64,000 nt of DNA from Nocardia nova (lineage in GTDB: Bacteria; Actinomycetota; Actinomycetes; Mycobacteriales; Mycobacteriaceae): the NCBI RefSeq assembly GCF_002933465.1, contig NZ_PSZE01000008.1, forward strand, positions 62,001 to 126,000, read 5' to 3'. Positions 61,435-64,000 of the stretch are shown here, in pieces. Every line of letters starts with the position of its first letter. The stretch's first letter is position 1. The notes beneath the pieces are model-generated. The model did no database searches. It was given only the letters and a program-made list of their open reading frames with translations, and was not told the DNA's origin. The translations under genes were made by a program, and so were the position numbers.

Positions 61435-61764
61435 GTGGCCCGCGACACCATCTCCGACAATTCCGACGATGCTCAGGCATCGGAGGAAGAACCGACCCTG
61501 ACCGCGGCGCAAGCCGCCGGGGTCGCGCTCGAACGCCTCGCCGAGCTGACTTCCCATGCCCTGCAGGGCGTCACGAGTGTGGAACCGACCGAAGACGGCT
61601 GGCTGGTGGAGATCGAGGTGCTAGAGGATCGCCGAATCCCCTCGTCGGCGGACATCATGGCGCTCTATCAAGTGGAGATCGATTTCGACGAGAATCTCCT
61701 GGCCTACCGCAGAATCAAGCGCTACAGCCGCGGCAGCACCGACATCGGCCCGAGGGAGCAGTGA
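61435..61764 (+). CDS. gvpO: Gas vesicle protein GvpO
   Basis: A 109-residue GvpO-family protein: acidic N-terminus, helix (TAAQAAGVALERLAELTSHAL), then a beta domain (GWLVEIEVLEDRRIPSSADIMALYQVEIDFDENLLAYRRIKRY) that is the conserved core. GTG at 61435 is chosen because GGAGGAA sits ten bases before it. In haloarchaea GvpO influences expression and assembly. In Streptomyces operons gvpO comes first; here it lies between gvpG and gvpJ. Confidence 0.88.
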   Translation: MARDTISDNSDDAQASEEEPTLTAAQAAGVALERLAELTSHALQGVTSVEPTEDGWLVEIEVLEDRRIPSSADIMALYQVEIDFDENLLAYRRIKRYSRGSTDIGPREQ

Positions 61765-62231
61765 TGACGGTAGTCGGAGGCGAGTCGTACGCGCCGCAGC
61801 CCTACGGGGCCGGGGGTGGGGGCGGGCACTCCACCAACCTCGCCGACATCCTGGAACGAGTCCTCGACAAAGGTTTGGTGATCGCGGGCGATATCCAGGT
61901 GAACCTCCTCGACATCGAACTGCTCACCATCAAACTGCGGTTGGTGGTCGCATCCTTGGAGACGGCCAAGGCGGTGGGCATCGACTGGTGGGAGACCGAT
62001 CCCTGGCTCAACAGCAAGGCCCACACGCTGGAGAAGCGGGACCGGGACCGCGACCTCGAACTCGAGAACCGGGAACTGCGGGACCGGATCGCCCAACTGG
62101 AGGCGGCGAACGAACGCAGGGAGCCCATCGAACGCGGTCGTGAACGCAGGAAGCCCATCGAACGCGGTCGTGAACGCAGGAAGCCCATCGAACGCGGTCG
62201 TGAACGCAGAAGGACCGACCGTGACCGGTAA
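61764..62231 (+). CDS. gvpJ: Gas vesicle protein GvpJ with decapeptide-repeat tail
   Basis: A 155-residue GvpA-paralogue. The GvpA/J core is at residues ~22-70 (NLADILERVLDKGLVIAGDIQVNLLDIELLTIKLRLVVASLETA), with GIDWWETDPWL following, typical of GvpJ. The C-terminus is unusual: a charged coiled coil (LENRELRDRIAQLEAANERR), then three repeats of a ten-residue E-R-R-K-P-I-E-R-G-R unit. ATG at 61764 overlaps the previous stop. GvpJ is a minor component thought to form the vesicle tips. It overlaps the gvpL start by 11 bases. Confidence 0.9.
   Translation: MTVVGGESYAPQPYGAGGGGGHSTNLADILERVLDKGLVIAGDIQVNLLDIELLTIKLRLVVASLETAKAVGIDWWETDPWLNSKAHTLEKRDRDRDLELENRELRDRIAQLEAANERREPIERGRERRKPIERGRERRKPIERGRERRRTDRDR
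62112..62211. repeat. 30-base tandem repeat in gvpJ
   Basis: Units of 30 bases at 62112-62141, 62142-62171 and 62172-62201 plus a 10-base partial copy, almost identical. They encode the basic decapeptide repeat ending GvpJ. Confidence 0.9.
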
Positions 62232-63009
62232 TCGCGCGGTCTGGTTGTACGCCGTGGTGGCGTCTCGCGACGACGCGGTGGATCCCACCGGGCTGACCGG
62301 AGTTGCGGGGGAGCCGGTGCGGACGGTCGTCGCGGGCGACCTCTCCGCAGTCGTCGGCTCGGTGCCGCTCGACCTGTTCGGCGAAGAACCGCTGCGCAGG
62401 AACTTCGAGGACCTCGACTGGCTGGAGACGACAGCACGGGCGCACGACGCCGTGGTGTCGGCCGCCGTCCGGCGGGGTCCGGCCGTCCCGATGCGGCTGG
62501 CCACCGTCTTCCACGACGACGAGCGGGTGCGCGAGCTGCTCGACGAACGGCGAGCGAATTTCACCGCGGCGCTCGAATTGGTGAGCGGACGGACCGAATG
62601 GGGTGTACGGGCCTACGGCGACCGCGCCGCCCTCACCGCCGCTGTGGCCGAGGCGAGGGCCGAAGGCAGCACGACGTCGCCCGGAGCGGCGTATCTGGCC
62701 CGGCGTCGCGCGCAATTGTCCGCGCAGGAGACCGTCGAACGGGACGCGGCCGAGCGCGCCGGGCAGATTCACGCGCGGCTGCTGCGCGGGGCGGCGGCCG
62801 GACGATCTCAGACGCTGACCGATCCGGCGGTGAGTGGCCGCCGGGACTGGATGGTGCTCAACGGGACCTACCTCGTCGACGACGACCGGACCGAGGACTT
62901 CGCGGCGACCGTCTCCGCGCTCGACGCCGAATTCCCCGGCATCCGGCTCGAACTCACCGGCCCGTGGCCGCCGTATTCGTTCGCGGGCGTACAACGCGAG
63001 ACGACATGA
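62221..63009 (+). CDS. gvpL: Gas vesicle protein GvpL (second GvpF/L paralogue)
   Basis: A 262-residue GvpF/L-family protein, starting GTG at 62221 inside the end of gvpJ. Family marks: VWLYAVVASRDD at the start, RRGPAVPMRLATVFHDDERVRELL, a helical middle rich in Ala/Arg, and LELTGPWPPYSF at the end, the closing motif of GvpL. Only moderately similar to the GvpF at 60418, so it is an old paralogue rather than a recent duplicate. The ATG of gvpS overlaps its stop. Confidence 0.92.
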   Translation: MTGNRAVWLYAVVASRDDAVDPTGLTGVAGEPVRTVVAGDLSAVVGSVPLDLFGEEPLRRNFEDLDWLETTARAHDAVVSAAVRRGPAVPMRLATVFHDDERVRELLDERRANFTAALELVSGRTEWGVRAYGDRAALTAAVAEARAEGSTTSPGAAYLARRRAQLSAQETVERDAAERAGQIHARLLRGAAAGRSQTLTDPAVSGRRDWMVLNGTYLVDDDRTEDFAATVSALDAEFPGIRLELTGPWPPYSFAGVQRETT

Positions 63010-63248
63010 CTCGGGCCGATATGACGCCGGCCGACCGCGCCGTCGACACCGAGCGGCGTATCGCGCTGGTCGACCTCTTGGACCGGGTGCTGGCCGGTGG
63101 TGTCATCATCACCGGCGATATCCGGCTCGCCATCGCCGATGTGGATCTGGTGCAGATCTCGCTACGAGCCCTCATCTCCTCGATCAGCACCCTGTTCCCG
63201 CCGGCCGTATCCGCGGCGCGCGAGGGACCGGAACCCGGCGATGACTGA
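63006..63248 (+). CDS. gvpS: Gas vesicle protein GvpS (small GvpA-family paralogue)
   Basis: An 80-residue GvpA-family protein: RRIALVDLLDRVLAGGVIITGDIRLAIADVDLVQISLRALISSI is the GvpA-like core, followed by a short tail. A short GvpS between gvpL and gvpK is the arrangement in Streptomyces operons. Probably a minor wall or tip component. ATG at 63006 overlaps the gvpL stop, and gvpK begins inside its end. Confidence 0.85.
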   Translation: MTRADMTPADRAVDTERRIALVDLLDRVLAGGVIITGDIRLAIADVDLVQISLRALISSISTLFPPAVSAAREGPEPGDD

Positions 63249-63537
63249 ATTCGGCGGTATCCCACCGCGAATCGACACCGATCCCGAATCCGTCGAGCGC
63301 GGACTGGTGACCCTCGTCCTCACCCTGGTCGAGTTGCTGCGCCAGCTGATGGAGCGGCAGGCGCTGCGTCGCGTGGACGCGGGCGACCTCACCGACGCCC
63401 AGGTCGAACGCATCGGAACCACGCTGATGTTGCTCGAACAACGCATGGACGAACTGCGCGAGCATTTCGGGCTCACGCCGGAAGATCTCAACATCGATCT
63501 CGGCCCGCTCGGGCCACTACTGCCCCCGCCGGAGTGA
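63241..63537 (+). CDS. gvpK: Gas vesicle protein GvpK
   Basis: A 98-residue GvpK: PRIDTDPESVERGLVTLVLTLVELLRQLMERQALRRVDAGDL and the coiled LMLLEQRMDELREHFGLTPEDLNIDLGPLGPLL, the family's conserved end. GvpK is required for vesicle formation and interacts with other minor proteins. ATG at 63241 overlaps the gvpS stop (8 bases). It is the last gene of the operon; a hairpin terminator follows about 110 bases later. Confidence 0.93.
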   Translation: MTEFGGIPPRIDTDPESVERGLVTLVLTLVELLRQLMERQALRRVDAGDLTDAQVERIGTTLMLLEQRMDELREHFGLTPEDLNIDLGPLGPLLPPPE

Positions 63538-63644
63538 GAAAGCTCCGGTGCGCTCGCCGCCGCGGAGCCCGAAAAACGGTGGACGGGTTCCCTGTCTTGT
63601 TCCGTTATCTGCGGCGTTCGTGTCTCGCGGCGCACCGACGAAGC

Positions 63645-63672
63645 CCCGTATCCACAGCAGCGGATACGGGGA
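63645..63672. terminator. Hairpin terminator between gvpK and the CYTH gene
   Basis: A perfect 10-base stem CCCCGTATCC / GGATACGGGG with an 8-base loop sits between the two convergent genes and could serve both. Confidence 0.75.
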
Positions 63673-63713
63673 CTCGGGGCGTCCGAGTGTTGTGGTGCGG
63701 TTCGGAGGATCGC

Positions 63714-64000
63714 TCAGAAGCGAAGTTCGGGAATGGTATTCAGGTCGAATCCGTGGCGAGCGTAGATCTTGATCGTGTTCTCGCCGGTGAGGTCAGACTC
63801 CGTATAGCCGAGCAGTTCGGCGACACGGATCACGTCCTCCGTCGTCGCTGCTTCGATCTCCAGATATGGAGGAATCAGGGGCCACGTATCTATTTCGAGC
63901 TGGGCACCTTCGAGAGTGAAGCCCACGCGCTTGGTCTCTTGGTACGACTTGGGCATGAAGCCCATCAGCTTCAGCAGTTCGTTGGTGGCGGTGAAGTCAC
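63714..64000 (-). CDS. CYTH-domain protein (class IV adenylate cyclase / triphosphatase-like), 5' end outside window
   Basis: Only the C-terminal ~95 residues are present; the frame is open to the window end. The segment TKRVGFTLEGAQLEIDTWPLIPPYLEIEA is the late beta-strand part of a CYTH tunnel fold (substrate strand with K-R, E-I-D, and E-I-E acidic residues), followed by TTEDVIRVAELLGY, as in CyaB/class IV adenylyl cyclases and thiamine-triphosphatase-like enzymes. Family members convert ATP to cAMP or hydrolyse triphosphates; which one cannot be told. It is convergent with the gas-vesicle operon. Confidence 0.75.
   Translation of the reverse strand, partial: DFTATNELLKLMGFMPKSYQETKRVGFTLEGAQLEIDTWPLIPPYLEIEAATTEDVIRVAELLGYTESDLTGENTIKIYARHGFDLNTIPELRF

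Overview
The window looks like chromosomal DNA of a mycolic-acid actinomycete, most likely Nocardia or a close relative. The evidence is the strong G+C bias, frequent GTG starts, a mycothiol S-conjugate amidase (Mca), an antigen-85-like esterase, EspG/DUF3558-type ESX proteins, an IdeR-type iron box, and two gene blocks in the order I know from Mycobacterium tuberculosis: Rv1022 to Rv1026 (lpqU, eno, ftsB-like, DUF501, ppx/gppA) and Rv1074c to Rv1083 (thiolase, SGNH hydrolase, cbs, metB, greA, DUF4307, mca, small membrane protein). Genus and synteny are from memory; no search was run.

Layout. 1-3270: an iron-box-controlled operon on the minus strand (2-oxoglutarate/Fe(II) oxygenase, ornithine-cyclodeaminase-like enzyme, PLP decarboxylase cut by the window edge), probably making a siderophore building block. 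3401-9613: conserved eno block plus a POT peptide transporter. 9670-21600: accessory island next to a tRNA-Leu(TAA). It holds small unknown genes, an XRE regulator, a deleted IS3-type element, pseudogenes, lipoproteins, and a divergent orphan ESX (type VII) cargo module with an EspG chaperone but no secretion machinery. 21610-35670: an acyl-CoA dehydrogenase wreck, an MFS exporter, a PAP2 enzyme, a GT87 mannosyltransferase, permeases and assorted single genes. 36145-43788: envelope, lipoprotein and housekeeping genes. 43895-50719: sulfur-amino-acid and mycothiol block. 51045-56501: one giant fused acyl-CoA carboxylase. 56584-58140: an esterase and two tiny divergent genes.

58312-63537 is a tightly overlapping gas-vesicle operon of ten genes (accessory protein, SRPBCC protein, gvpA, gvpF, gvpG, gvpO, gvpJ, gvpL, gvpS, gvpK). 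It is preceded by a CRP/GlxR-like site and followed by a terminator, then by a CYTH-domain gene that runs off the window. Gas vesicles in a non-aquatic, mycolate-type actinomycete, with two strongly charged accessory proteins and a repeat-bearing GvpJ, make this the most distinctive system here. The ESX cargo module and the iron-regulated operon come next.

Starts were chosen by eye from ribosome-binding sites and overlaps. Residue numbers are counted from the chosen starts. Family names rest on motif recognition.
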